64,000 nucleotides of DNA from RYN-133 sp963708645 (GCA_963708645.1 CAVPTA010000012.1:1-64000); one strand, 5' to 3'. Counted from the stretch's first letter, positions 54,749 to 63,798 are shown. Notes: generated by a model not told the origin, from the sequence alone. Numbers and translations are program-made.

Positions 54749-54864
54749 TTTCCCCGCTGGTGCTCGGTTCAGCGCGCTCTGTCCGGTCACCAGCGCGGAA
54801 ACCCCGGATCCTTTCCCCGCTGGTGCTCGGTTCGGGCCGCTCTGTCCGGTCACCAGCGGGGAAA
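54749..54864. repeat. Two tandem 53-bp palindromes upstream of the aminotransferase
   Basis: Copy 1 (54749-54801) and copy 2 (54812-54864) each begin TTTCCCCGCTGGTG and end CACCAGCG(C/G)GGAAA, the arms being a perfect 14-bp inverted repeat in copy 2. Inner sequence (CTCGGTTC...CTCTGTCCGGT) is also shared. They sit 40-160 bp upstream of the aminotransferase ATG. Confidence 0.9.
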
Positions 54865-54991
54865 ACCGGACGGGCGGAGCGCAACTTGGAGCTGCGGGAC
54901 CGCTCCCCGTAGACTGGCAGCTCGGGTCAGAACTTGGCTCTGCGCGAGCGTGCCGTCCGGCATGGCAGCAAGGAGCCGTTTTCGGGCTCAC

Positions 54992-55064
54992 AGGGGCGTG
55001 GCTCAATTGGTAGAGCACCGGTCTCCAAAACCGGCGGTTGCAGGTTCAAGTCCTGTCGCCCCTG
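54992..55064 (+). tRNA. tRNA-Trp (anticodon CCA)
   Basis: Acceptor AGGGGCG pairs with CGCCCCT (55057-55063). Anticodon loop CTCCAAA gives CCA. D arm GGCTCAATTGGTAGAGC, T loop TTCAAGT. tRNA-Trp before secE is conserved in actinobacteria. Confidence 0.97.
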
Positions 55065-55115
55065 CGCAGCACTGAGAACCGGGAACGCACACAGACCAAC
55101 GACGGAGGAACGCTC

Positions 55116-55349
55116 GTGACGACGACACGCACGGAGTCCCCCACCCCCCGCTCGTCGGGCGGACGGGGTGGCAAGCCGACGCGGTTCGTCCGCGAGAGCA
55201 TCTCCGAGCTGCGCAAGGTGCTGTGGCCCTCGCGCCACGAGCTCGTCACCTACTCGATCGTCGTGATCATCTTCGTGGTGATCATGGTCGCGATCGTGGC
55301 GGGCCTCGACATCGGTTTCGCGAAGCTGGTGCTGCAGGTGTTCGGCTGA
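55116..55349 (+). CDS. secE: Preprotein translocase subunit SecE
   Basis: 77 aa from a GTG at 55116, with GGAGGA 6 nt upstream (55104-55109). The cytoplasmic part has FVRESISELRKVLWPSRHEL, the SecE signature, followed by one membrane helix (VTYSIVVIIFVVIMVAIVAG). It clamps the SecYEG channel. 46 bp upstream of nusG. Confidence 0.96.
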   Translation: MTTTRTESPTPRSSGGRGGKPTRFVRESISELRKVLWPSRHELVTYSIVVIIFVVIMVAIVAGLDIGFAKLVLQVFG

Positions 55350-55396
55350 TCCGAACCCGGTTAGGTCAGCACCCGCAAGCTACGAGAGAAGAGAAA

Positions 55397-56335
55397 GTGT
55401 CGGAGTACCCAGAGCACGAAGATTCGCGCGCGCCCGAAGACGGGACGGAATCGGCGCAGCAAGCCGAGCACGCGCTGAGCGAATCCGAGGAGTCGGCCGA
55501 GAACGGCCCGACCGATTACGCGTCCGCCGCGCGCCTGTTGGGCGCCGAGGAAGGCGCGACGATCGGCGACACCGCCGACTCGGAGGTCGCCGAACTCGGC
55601 GAGTCGCCCACCGACGAAGACGCCGCGGAGACCGCTGAAGCAGCTGCGACCGCCGACGTCGCGGTCGAGGAGGTCGCCGAGGAAGAGGGCGCCCCCGAGG
55701 TCGTCGAGGAAGACGAAGACGAGGACCCGGTCGAGGCACTGCGGCGCGAGCTGCGCGCGGCCTTCGGCGACTGGTACGTCGTGCACTCCTACGCCGGCTA
55801 CGAGAACAAGGTGAAGACCAACCTCGAGAGCCGCATCTCCTCACTCGACATGGAGGACTTCATCTTCCAGGTCGAGGTCCCGACCGAGGACGTCGTCGAG
55901 ATCAAGAACGGCAAGCGCCAGCAGGTCCAGCGCAAGATCTACCCGGGCTACATCCTCGTCCGGATGGATCTCACGGACGAGTCGTGGGGCGCGGTGCGGA
56001 ACACGCCCGGCGTGACCGGCTTCGTCGGCGCCACCTCGCGGCCCTCACCGCTGACCCTCGACGAGGTCGTCAACATCCTCGCGCCGGCCACGCAGAAGGC
56101 TGCAGCCGTGGCCACCGGCGGCAAGAGCTCCGGCGGTGCCGCCGCCGCGAAGCCTGCGGTCACCGTCGAGTACTCGGTCGGCGAGTCGGTCACGGTCATG
56201 GACGGGCCGTTCGCCACCCTGCCCGCGACGATCAGCGAGATCGACGCCGTCCACCAGAAGTTGCACGTGCTCGTGTCGATCTTCGGCCGCGAGACACCCG
56301 TCGAACTGGCCTTCAGCCAGGTAGCAAAGATCTAA
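55397..56335 (+). CDS. nusG: Transcription termination/antitermination protein NusG
   Basis: 312 aa from a GTG at 55397 (VSEYPEHEDSRAPEDG). About 115 acidic, Ala/Glu-rich residues precede the NGN domain (DWYVVHSYAGYENKVKTNLE), as in other actinobacteria. The NGN carries QRKIYPGYILVRMDLTDESW; the KOW domain is VGESVTVMDGPFATLPATIS and LVSIFGRETPVELAFSQVAK. An Ala/Gly linker (SSGGAAAAKPA) joins the two. It links RNA polymerase with Rho or ribosome. Confidence 0.95.
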   Translation: MSEYPEHEDSRAPEDGTESAQQAEHALSESEESAENGPTDYASAARLLGAEEGATIGDTADSEVAELGESPTDEDAAETAEAAATADVAVEEVAEEEGAPEVVEEDEDEDPVEALRRELRAAFGDWYVVHSYAGYENKVKTNLESRISSLDMEDFIFQVEVPTEDVVEIKNGKRQQVQRKIYPGYILVRMDLTDESWGAVRNTPGVTGFVGATSRPSPLTLDEVVNILAPATQKAAAVATGGKSSGGAAAAKPAVTVEYSVGESVTVMDGPFATLPATISEIDAVHQKLHVLVSIFGRETPVELAFSQVAKI

Positions 56336-56353
56336 GGAAAGAAGAACAAGGAC

Positions 56354-56785
56354 ATGCCTCCGAAGAAGAAGCTCGCCGCAGTCATCAAGCTGCAGATCCA
56401 GGCCGGTGCCGCGAACCCGGCGCCGCCGGTCGGCCCCGCGCTCGGCCAGCACGGCGTCAACATCATGGAGTTCTGCAAGGCCTACAACGCCGCCACCGAG
56501 AGCCAGCGCGGCCAGATCGTGCCGGTCGAGATCTCGGTGTACGAGGACCGCTCGTTCACCTTCGTCACCAAGACCCCGCCGGCCGCCCGGCTGCTGCTCA
56601 AGGCCGCCGGCGTCGACAAGGGCAGCGGCGAGCCGCACAAGACCAAGGTCGCCAAGGTGACCATGGATCAGGTGCGCGAGATCGCCCAGACCAAGATGGA
56701 AGACCTCAACGCCAACGACATCGACCAGGCGGCGAAGATCATCGCCGGCACCGCCCGCTCCATGGGCATTACCGTCGAAGGCTGA
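56354..56785 (+). CDS. rplK: 50S ribosomal protein uL11
   Basis: 143 aa; [57 protein letters not shown] and [16 protein letters not shown] are conserved throughout. It binds the GTPase centre of 23S rRNA. Typically forms a bicistronic unit with rplA. Confidence 0.97.
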
Positions 56786-56853
56786 ACAACAAAGAAATCG
56801 TGGGAGGACGGGACCAACCCGTCCGCCTGACCACTAGAGAGAAGAGAACAGCA

Positions 56854-57567
56854 ATGCCACGCAGCAAGGGCTACCGCAAGGCCGCCGAACTGATCGAAGA
56901 GGGCAAGATCTACACCCCGCTCGAGGCAGCGAACATCGCCCGCGAAGCCAGCCCCTCCAAGTTCGACGGGACGGTCGAGGTCGCGATGCGCCTGGGCGTC
57001 GACCCGCGCAAGGCCGACCAGATGGTGCGCGGCACCGTGAGCCTGCCCCACGGCACCGGCAAGACCGTCCGCGTGATCGTCTTCGCGACCGGCGACAAGG
57101 CCGAAGAGGCCAAGGCGGCCGGCGCCGACAAGGTCGGCAGTGACGACCTGATCCAAGAGATCACCGACGGCTACCTCGACTTCGACGCCGCCATCGCGAC
57201 CCCCGACCAGATGGCCAAGGTCGGCCGCATCGCGCGCGTGCTCGGCCCGCGCGGCCTCATGCCCAACCCGAAGACCGGCACGGTCACCCCGGACGTCGCC
57301 AAGGCCGTGTCCGACATCAAGGGCGGCAAGATCAGCTTCCGCGTCGACAAGCAGTCGAACCTGCACCTGATCATCGGCAAGTCGTCCTTCAGCTCGGAGC
57401 AGCTCGTCGAGAACTACGCCGCGGCGCTGGACGAGATCCTGCGCTCGAAGCCGTCGGCCGCGAAGGGTCGCTACCTGCGCAAGGTCACCTTCTCGACGAC
57501 GATGGGCCCGGGCATCCCGGTCGACCCGAACCGCACACGCGGCCTGCTCGAGGAAACGCCCGCCTAA
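56854..57567 (+). CDS. rplA: 50S ribosomal protein uL1
   Basis: 237 aa from the ATG at 56854 with AGAGAAGAG upstream. YRKAAELIEEGKIYTPLEAA, VRGTVSLPHGTGKTVRVIVF, VGRIARVLGPRGLMPNPKTG and YLRKVTFSTTMGPGIPVDP are family-wide. L1 stalk protein; it can repress its own operon by binding mRNA. Confidence 0.97.
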   Translation: MPRSKGYRKAAELIEEGKIYTPLEAANIAREASPSKFDGTVEVAMRLGVDPRKADQMVRGTVSLPHGTGKTVRVIVFATGDKAEEAKAAGADKVGSDDLIQEITDGYLDFDAAIATPDQMAKVGRIARVLGPRGLMPNPKTGTVTPDVAKAVSDIKGGKISFRVDKQSNLHLIIGKSSFSSEQLVENYAAALDEILRSKPSAAKGRYLRKVTFSTTMGPGIPVDPNRTRGLLEETPA

Positions 57568-57582
57568 CCAGCTTTTGCGCGT

Positions 57583-57619
57583 ACGGCCCGGCGACCTCCC
57601 ACCCCGGTCGCCGGGCCGT
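57583..57619 (+). terminator. Stem-loop after rplA
   Basis: ACGGCCCGGCGACC (57583-57596) and GGTCGCCGGGCCGT (57606-57619) form a perfect 14-bp stem with a 9-nt loop, 15 bp after the rplA stop. There is no U tract, which is common for actinobacterial terminators. It also precedes the end of the convergent HopA1-like gene. Confidence 0.82.
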
Positions 57620-57636
57620 CCGCAGCTCTGATGGAT

Positions 57637-58401
57637 TCAATTCCGGTACGGGGCGGACGGATCGACTCCGTGCGCCGTGAACACCTCGGCAATGACGTCG
57701 AGCACCAGCGCATCCACCGGCGCCGTCGACCGCGCATCGGCAAGGGCCAGCGCGAGCAGGTGGCAGCGGTGCTCGCCGAAGGTCATCCCGTTGTCGGGGT
57801 ATTGCGCGACGGCTATCCCCGGGCCGAGCGGTAGACACAGCGGCGGGGTGTCGGGGCGTAACAGCGGGCGCAGCTCTGCGACCAGTTCCGGCGTGAGGGC
57901 CGACAGCCGCGACAGATGCAGGACGACCGAGCCGCTGCGCGACAGGTGCAGCGCGATCGTGGGGCATGCCAGCACGTAGGGAATCGCGCCCAGTCGCGAG
58001 GTCAGCAGGGCCACCAGCTCCGGCGTCGTGTCGGCCCGCGGCGACAACAGCACCCGCGCGTCGTCGTGGCGCGGTTGCCACAGGGTGTTCCACGTCCGCC
58101 ACCAGCCGTCGGCACCGATCCGGTCGTAGCGTTCGAGCACGTCCACGCCGTCGTGTCGGGCGATCGTGCTCGCTGCGTGCGCGTCGCGATACGCACCGGC
58201 CAGCGGTCGGGTGGGGACGGATTCGCCCACCACGGCTCCGGAGAACCACCGGTCGTACAGCTCTGTGGCGAGCGCTCGTCCGGAGCACGTGGCCGGCGCA
58301 CCTGCCAGTTCGACCGCTGCCAGGAGCTGCGGACGTGCCCAGCCGGGCCAGCGGTCGTGCGTCACATCAGGCAAGAGCACCTCGGCCGGGCACAGATACA
58401 T
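57637..58401 (-). CDS. HopA1-like (T3SS effector HopA1 family) protein
   Basis: About 254 aa from the ATG at 58401 (MYLCPAEVLLPDVTHDRWPG). The C-terminal half matches the family: VLLSPRADTTPELVALLTSR, LSALTPELVAELRPLL, CLPLGPGIAVAQYPDNGMTF and GEHRCHLLALALADA, ending AHGVDPSAPYRN. In actinobacteria such proteins occur beside kinases and peptide-modification genes, not as type III effectors; activity is unknown. It is divergent from the S8 protease gene, 145 bp away, and likely belongs to the same system. Confidence 0.65.
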   Translation of the reverse strand: MYLCPAEVLLPDVTHDRWPGWARPQLLAAVELAGAPATCSGRALATELYDRWFSGAVVGESVPTRPLAGAYRDAHAASTIARHDGVDVLERYDRIGADGWWRTWNTLWQPRHDDARVLLSPRADTTPELVALLTSRLGAIPYVLACPTIALHLSRSGSVVLHLSRLSALTPELVAELRPLLRPDTPPLCLPLGPGIAVAQYPDNGMTFGEHRCHLLALALADARSTAPVDALVLDVIAEVFTAHGVDPSAPYRN

Positions 58402-58546
58402 CGACCGGGGAAATCCCTGACCAATCTCCTGACCGCACGTATCAGCCGTGATGAACAGTGCTCTTGATAGGTGCAAACGGACGTCAGCGGCCACTACGCT
58501 CGGCGCCGACAGGCCAGGGAGGCAGCGATGCGAGTGCGGAACCGTG

Positions 58547-60103
58547 ATGGACGCTAAACCCCGCCGTCGGTCGCCGTTGCCGGCTGAGCCGCTGCTCATG
58601 CCCTCGCCCGACATCCTCTACCGGTACAACGCTCGCGTGCTCGATCCGTCGACCGCGATCACGCTGCCCGGCCAACCCCGGCTACGCACGACGACCTACT
58701 TCGCCGATCGGCTGCTCGTGTCGCGCGTGCTGCCCGATTCGCAGGCGCTCGGGCAGGCGGCGAACGAGGCGGGCGTGACCCTCGTGCCGGACGAGTTGCC
58801 CGGCACCACGGGCCGCGACGACGCCGACTCGTCCGCGACGCTGCCGAGCGGCCCGCTGCGCTATCGCCTCGTTGCCGCGCCCGATGCCAAGGAGGGGCCC
58901 GATGCCTGGAAGGTCGTCCAGTACTACCGCCGCATCCGCAACCAGCCGCGTGACACCACAATCGGCCTCGAGCATCTGATGGTGGCCTCGCCCAACTGGC
59001 AGTCGTCGCCGTACTGGCGTCCCTCGCCGTACTGGCGCCCGTCGCCGTACTGGCGTCCGTCCGCCGACACCGGCTCGGCGTCGGCCGAGTACGCCGCGCC
59101 CGGGACAGGGGGACGCCAGCCCGTCGACTATCAGGGCCACGCGCCACAACGCGATGAGTCGTTCACCGGTCGCCGGCCAGTCGTTGCCGTGCTCGATACG
59201 GGCGTCTGGGACCACGACTGGCTCACGGGATTCGTCACGCGCGATGCTGTTGTGAACGATCAGCTGATCGGCCTGCCCGACGCGGACGCCGACCGCGACG
59301 CAACGGCCGAGGAGGACGATCCGTACGAGGGCGTGATCGACAGCGACGTCGGCCACGGGACGTTCATCTGCGGGCTGATCCGGCAGAAGTGCCCGGACGC
59401 GTTGATCCTCTCCGTGCGGGTGATGAGCGGCGACGGCACCGTCTCCGAGGGCGACCTCGTCGAGGCGCTGACACTGCTCGCCGACCGCCAGGAGAACGCC
59501 GTCCAGAACGGGCCCGACGCCGACCTGATCGACGTCGTTTCGCTCTCGCTCGGCTACTACCACGAGTTCGACACCGACCTGCAGTTCGACTCGGGACTGG
59601 AGGCCGTTCTCGAACGGCTCGCCCAATGGGGTGTCGCCACCGTCGTCTCGGCCGGCAACGATTCGACCGATCGACCGATGTACCCGGCGGCATTTGCTCC
59701 CTGGTCGGGCGGCCCGGCGTGGAAGGGCGTGCCGGTCACCAGCGTCGGCGCGTTGAATCCGAACCACTCGGTCGCAATGTTCAGCAACGCCGGGAAGTGG
59801 ATCATGTGTCACCGCCCGGGCGCAGCGCTGATGAGCTGCTATCCGGTGATGAACGGCTCCGAGCAGTCGTCGTACAAGCTGTGGGTGCCGGACGAGGGTT
59901 GGCGCGAGACGCTCGACCCGGACGACTTCTCCAGCGGTTTCGCGATCTGGAGTGGCACGTCGTTCGCAGCGCCGCTGTTCGCGGGCGAGGTGGCCCAGTT
60001 CTTGTTCGAGAACGGCACCGAGCGGGTGGCGAAGGACAAGGCGGTCACGCGCTGTGTCGACGCGGTCAACAACTGCGTTCGGGAGCCGGTGACGAAACAG
60101 TGA
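58547..60103 (+). CDS. Intracellular S8 (subtilisin-like) serine protease
   Basis: 518 aa from the ATG at 58547. Catalytic Asp in VVAVLDTGVWDHDWL, His in DVGHGTFICGLI and Ser in WSGTSFAAPLFAGEV; oxyanion Asn in VSAGNDSTD. No signal peptide, so it acts in the cytoplasm. The N-terminal ~140 residues form a separate domain or propeptide, then comes a tandem SPYWRP repeat (58996-59062) before the catalytic domain. Its TGA overlaps the GTG of the sigma factor gene (GTGA), implying coupled expression. It may be a partner or effector of the TPR-CHAT protease two genes on. Confidence 0.88.
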   Translation: MDAKPRRRSPLPAEPLLMPSPDILYRYNARVLDPSTAITLPGQPRLRTTTYFADRLLVSRVLPDSQALGQAANEAGVTLVPDELPGTTGRDDADSSATLPSGPLRYRLVAAPDAKEGPDAWKVVQYYRRIRNQPRDTTIGLEHLMVASPNWQSSPYWRPSPYWRPSPYWRPSADTGSASAEYAAPGTGGRQPVDYQGHAPQRDESFTGRRPVVAVLDTGVWDHDWLTGFVTRDAVVNDQLIGLPDADADRDATAEEDDPYEGVIDSDVGHGTFICGLIRQKCPDALILSVRVMSGDGTVSEGDLVEALTLLADRQENAVQNGPDADLIDVVSLSLGYYHEFDTDLQFDSGLEAVLERLAQWGVATVVSAGNDSTDRPMYPAAFAPWSGGPAWKGVPVTSVGALNPNHSVAMFSNAGKWIMCHRPGAALMSCYPVMNGSEQSSYKLWVPDEGWRETLDPDDFSSGFAIWSGTSFAAPLFAGEVAQFLFENGTERVAKDKAVTRCVDAVNNCVREPVTKQ

Positions 60104-60687
60104 TCGGTGCCGAGTCGGGTCAAGAGACGTTGTCGGGACGGGCGGCGGCGCTGTTCCGCAGCTTCCGCTCGGGCGACGAGCCGGCCATGGCCGAGCTGGT
60201 CGGCCTGCTGACACCGATCCTCTGGCACACCGTCCGCGCCCAGCGTCTCGACCGCGAGAGCGCCGAGGACGTCGTCCAGACGACCTGGCTGGCGCTGGTC
60301 CGCAACAGCGAGTCGATCGCCGACCCGCAGGCCGTCCTCGCCTGGTTGATCGTCACCGCCAAGCGCGAGTCGTGGCGGGTTGCCAAGCGCACTGACCGGG
60401 TCGAGCCGAAGGACTTCGACGACGACGAAGTCGTAACACCCGCCCGCGAACTGCCCGAGGAGCGAGTGCTCCAGTCCGACACCGAAGCGCGGCTGTGGCA
60501 GCACGTCGCGCAACTGCCCGAACGTTGCCAGGCCCTGCTGCGCGTGATCGCGTTCGCCGACCGGCCCGACTACGCCGCCGTGGCGAAATCCCTCGGCATG
60601 CCTGTTGGCAGCATCGGCCCCACCCGGGGTCGGTGCCTGGCCAAGCTGCGCAGCCTCCTCGACACCGATATCGCCTGGGAGCACTGA
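60100..60687 (+). CDS. ECF-type RNA polymerase sigma factor
   Basis: 195 aa from the GTG at 60100. Sigma region 2: FRSGDEPAMAELVGLLTPIL and RESAEDVVQTTWLALVRNSE, with AVLAWLIVTAKRESWRVAKR. Region 4: LPERCQALLRVIAFADRPDY and AAVAKSLGMPVGSIGPTRGR. It lacks a visible zinc anti-sigma partner; the next gene, whose ATG overlaps its stop, is the best candidate for a regulator. It probably controls its own cluster. Confidence 0.9.
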   Translation: MIGAESGQETLSGRAAALFRSFRSGDEPAMAELVGLLTPILWHTVRAQRLDRESAEDVVQTTWLALVRNSESIADPQAVLAWLIVTAKRESWRVAKRTDRVEPKDFDDDEVVTPARELPEERVLQSDTEARLWQHVAQLPERCQALLRVIAFADRPDYAAVAKSLGMPVGSIGPTRGRCLAKLRSLLDTDIAWEH

Positions 60688-61190
60688 TGACCCCCTCATC
60701 GCACCCGTCCATCGACGAACTCGCCGCCGGCCAGATCGACGACACCGACATTGCCAATCTGCAGCGGATGCAGCAGATGTACGAGCGGCTCGATCCGCCA
60801 CCGAGCGGCCTGGTCGACCGCATCAGCTTCGGGATCACGCTCGAGGCACTGCACGCCGAGATCGCCGAGATCCAGCGCGTCGACGGCCTGGTCGGCGTCC
60901 GATCCGAAGGCGTCTCCGAGGCGCAGACGATCACGTTCACCAGTTCGACGCTGACCACGATGGTGACGATCTCGCCGGCCGGCCCGGACGACGTCCGCAT
61001 CGACGGTTGGATCGCGCCGGGTGGCGGGGTCGAGGTCGAACTGCGCCACAACGAAACGTCTCGGCACACGGTCGCGGACGCCGACGGACGATTCGTCTTC
61101 GACGACGTCCCGCACGGCCTAGTCGGCTTCGTGATGCGCGTTCCCGGCACCGACACCCGTCCGGTCGTCACGCCGTCGATCGAGCTCTGA
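60687..61190 (+). CDS. Small two-part protein with a carboxypeptidase-regulatory-like domain; possible anti-sigma or protease substrate
   Basis: 167 aa. Residues about 1-70 are helical and acidic (SIDELAAGQIDDTDIANLQR, EALHAEIAEIQRVDG). Residues about 90-165 form a beta-sandwich like a carboxypeptidase regulatory domain (GGGVEVELRHNE, ADGRFVFDDVPHGLVGFVMR). Cytoplasmic, no signal peptide. The ATG overlaps the sigma stop (TGATGA), and a TPR-CHAT protease follows 12 bp later. By position it resembles Csx30 between sigma factor and Csx29, that is, a sigma-binding protein cleaved by the CHAT protease. That role is inference only. Confidence 0.7.
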   Translation: MTPSSHPSIDELAAGQIDDTDIANLQRMQQMYERLDPPPSGLVDRISFGITLEALHAEIAEIQRVDGLVGVRSEGVSEAQTITFTSSTLTTMVTISPAGPDDVRIDGWIAPGGGVEVELRHNETSRHTVADADGRFVFDDVPHGLVGFVMRVPGTDTRPVVTPSIEL

Positions 61191-61202
61191 CCGCCCCGGA
61201 TC

Positions 61203-63729
61203 ATGCCTCGGCAATCCGGCCCCGCGCTGTCTGCTGTCAACGAGCTACTGCAGGCCGGGCTGGACGCGCACCAACGTGGCCACCCGCGCCAGGCATTGCG
61301 CACACTGCACCGCGCTGCCGCGCTCGGACAACGCGTACCCGAATCACTTGAGCAACGGCGCACCCTCGCCGCCATCTCGATCAGCATCGCGGCGACGGTC
61401 GCGGAAACCCGGGGCGTGCAGCCGGGCGTGGCCGCGCTTGCGTGAGGCGCGGGCGCTGGCCGAGCAGGTCGACGACCCGGCGCTGATGGTGAAAGTGCAT
61501 TGCCAGGCCGCGTTCATCGCCGCGCGCATCGGCATGTTCGGCGACGCGCAACGCGAACTGGACGCCGCCGAGGTGCTGCTCGACCATGCCGAGCCGCGCG
61601 AACGGTTCGGGATCCTGATCAACGGCGGCAACCTGCGCATGCTGCGCGGCGAGCTCGCAGTCGCGCGACGCCAGTTCACCCGCGCCATCGAATACGCCCG
61701 CGAGGTCGACGAACCGACCGAGGCGTTCACGGCGTTGCACAACCTCGGCTACGCCGAGTTCCTCGCCGGCCGGCTGCCCGACGCGATCCGTGCCATGGAC
61801 GCGGCGGGCGAGCTCACCGTCGAGATCTCGCGCGGCGTGTGGCTGCTCGATCGCGCCCGGGTGCTCGGCGAGGCCGGACTCGTCCAAGCAGCCGACGGTT
61901 CGCTGGCCGCGGCCGCGGAGATCTTCAGCCGGGACCGGCTCGCCCAGGATCTCGGTGAGACCGAGCTCGAACGGGCCCGCTGCGCGCTGATCGCGGGGCA
62001 GGTGCAGTCCTCGCGCCGCTTCGCGATGAGCGCACGTGACCGGTTCCGGCGCCGCGGCAGCGATCGGTGGCGCCGCGACGCCGAACTGGTCCTGCTGCAG
62101 GGCGATCTGGCCGCCGGACGTCCCGGCCGCCGCCTCACCGGGCCGGCGCTGCGGTTGCGCCACGAGTTCGAACTCGAAGGTGCCCGGCTGCCGGCGCAAA
62201 CCGCGGCGCTCATCGCGGCCGAGGCACACCTGTCCGCAGGTGAGCTCGAGTCGGCGACGCAGACGCTGCGCGGCGTCGCGGCATCCACGCGGCGCGATCC
62301 GATCACGACCCGGCTGCACGCCGGCTACGTGCGCGCACGGCTCGACCTGGCGAGCGGGCGCCGCGCTGCCGCGAGCAGGCGGGCCCGGCGCGCGCTCGCC
62401 GACCTGGCTGCCTACCAGGCCAGCTTCGGCAGCATCGACCTCGCGACAGCGGCTGCCGTGCACGGGCGGCGCCTGGCCGATCTCGACCTGTCCGTCGCGC
62501 TCGACTCGGGCCGGGCCGAGCGAGTGCTCGAGTCGGCCGAACGGGCACGGGCCGTCGCGCGACGGCTGCCGGCCGTTCGGCCGCCCGACGACCCGGAGGC
62601 CGCGCAGCTGCTCGCCGAGCTGCGCCAGACGGTCGAGCGACTGCGGCAGGCCGAGCACCACCAGCCCGACGGCGAGCTCGTCGAGAAACGCCACGAACTG
62701 GAGTCCCGGATAGCTGCTCGTGGCTGGAGCCGCGCCGGCGGCGGTGTGGTGCGCGACGTGGTCGAGGTCGACGAGGTCCGGGCGGCGTTGGGGGACGCGA
62801 CGCTCGTCTCGTTCTCGCGCGCCGACAACGTGCTGCACGCGGTGGTCGTCGACGCCGACGGGCTGCGGCTGGTCGCCCTCGGCGATGCCGTTGCCGTCGA
62901 CGAGCAGGTGCGGCGGGTGCGTGCCGACCTCGACGTGCTCGCCCAACCCCGCCTGCAGGAACCGCTGCGCAGGGTCGTCTCGGCGTCGTGCGCTCGTTCG
63001 CTCGCGCGTCTCGACGAGACGCTGTTGGCCCCGCTCGGTCTCGACCGGCGGCTGGTCATCGTGTCGACCGGCGTGCTCGGCCAGCTGCCCTGGGGGATGC
63101 TCGGCTCGCTGCGCAGCGTCCCCGTCGTCGTGACCCCGTCGGTGACTGCCTGGCACGGTGCTGCGACCGCGGAACCTTCGCGATCGCGGGGTTTGGTTGC
63201 GATCGCCGGCCCCGGCGTCGACCGCGGCACCGACGAAGTCGCTTCTGTCGAGCGCGCCTGGTCATCGACCCCGGTGCGCGCGATCACCGGCGCGGATGCG
63301 ACTGCGGCGGCGTTCACGGCAGCGATGTCACAGGCGAGGCTCGCCCACGTCGCGGCGCACGGCGTGCATCAGACCGAGAACCCGCTGTTCTCGTCCGTCC
63401 GGCTCGCCGACGGCCCGCTGTTCGCACACGAACTCGACCAGAGCGCACGCACACCCGAGCATGTGGTGCTCTCCGCGTGCGAGCTGGGCCTGGCAACGGT
63501 GCGCCCCGGCGACGAGGCGCTCGGGCTGACCAGCGTGTTGCTGCACCTCGGGACGCGTTCGGTCGTCGCAGGGGTGGCCAGGGTCAGCGACGACCTCGCG
63601 GCCGCCTCGATGGCTGACTATCACGCGCGATTGCGTTCGGGGAGCGACTCCGCCGAGGCGCTCGCCGACACGCTGCAGACCCACCCAGGACTGCCGTTCG
63701 TCTGTTTCGGGGCCGCATTCACAGCGTAG
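61203..63729 (+). CDS. TPR-CHAT caspase-like protease, one frameshift
   Basis: About 842 aa. TPR-like helical repeats fill residues 1-460: LLQAGLDAHQRGHPRQALRT, LRMLRGELAVARRQFTRAIE, AFTALHNLGYAEFLAGRLPD, SAGELESATQTLRGVAA. A one-base shift near 61435 breaks the third helix pair. The C-terminal CHAT domain has catalytic His in LAHVAAHGVHQTENPLFSS and Cys in VVLSACELGLATV, plus GTRSVVAGVARVSDD; both catalytic residues are intact. CHAT proteins are separase/caspase-like cysteine proteases. Probable end-effector of the cluster. Confidence 0.9.
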
Positions 63730-63798
63730 GAAGTCGATGATCGACAGCGGGGCAACGTAGGCTTTATCTCCCTGCTGTTGTTCCCCGCGGAGTACCTG

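Noticed and set aside
54708..54884. Longer N-terminus for the aminotransferase (to 54884)
   Set aside because: It would translate the palindromic repeats into a low-complexity leader absent from the family; the ATG at 54707 gives normal length.
58448..58546. Start of the S8 protease at 58448
   Set aside because: The added residues include the divergent promoter region and do not resemble a signal peptide or propeptide; ATG 58547 is preferred.
63730..63798. Possible inverted repeat GGGGCAAC ... GTTGTTCCCC downstream of the CHAT gene
   Set aside because: Arms match only partly and are separated by about 30 bp; too weak to call.
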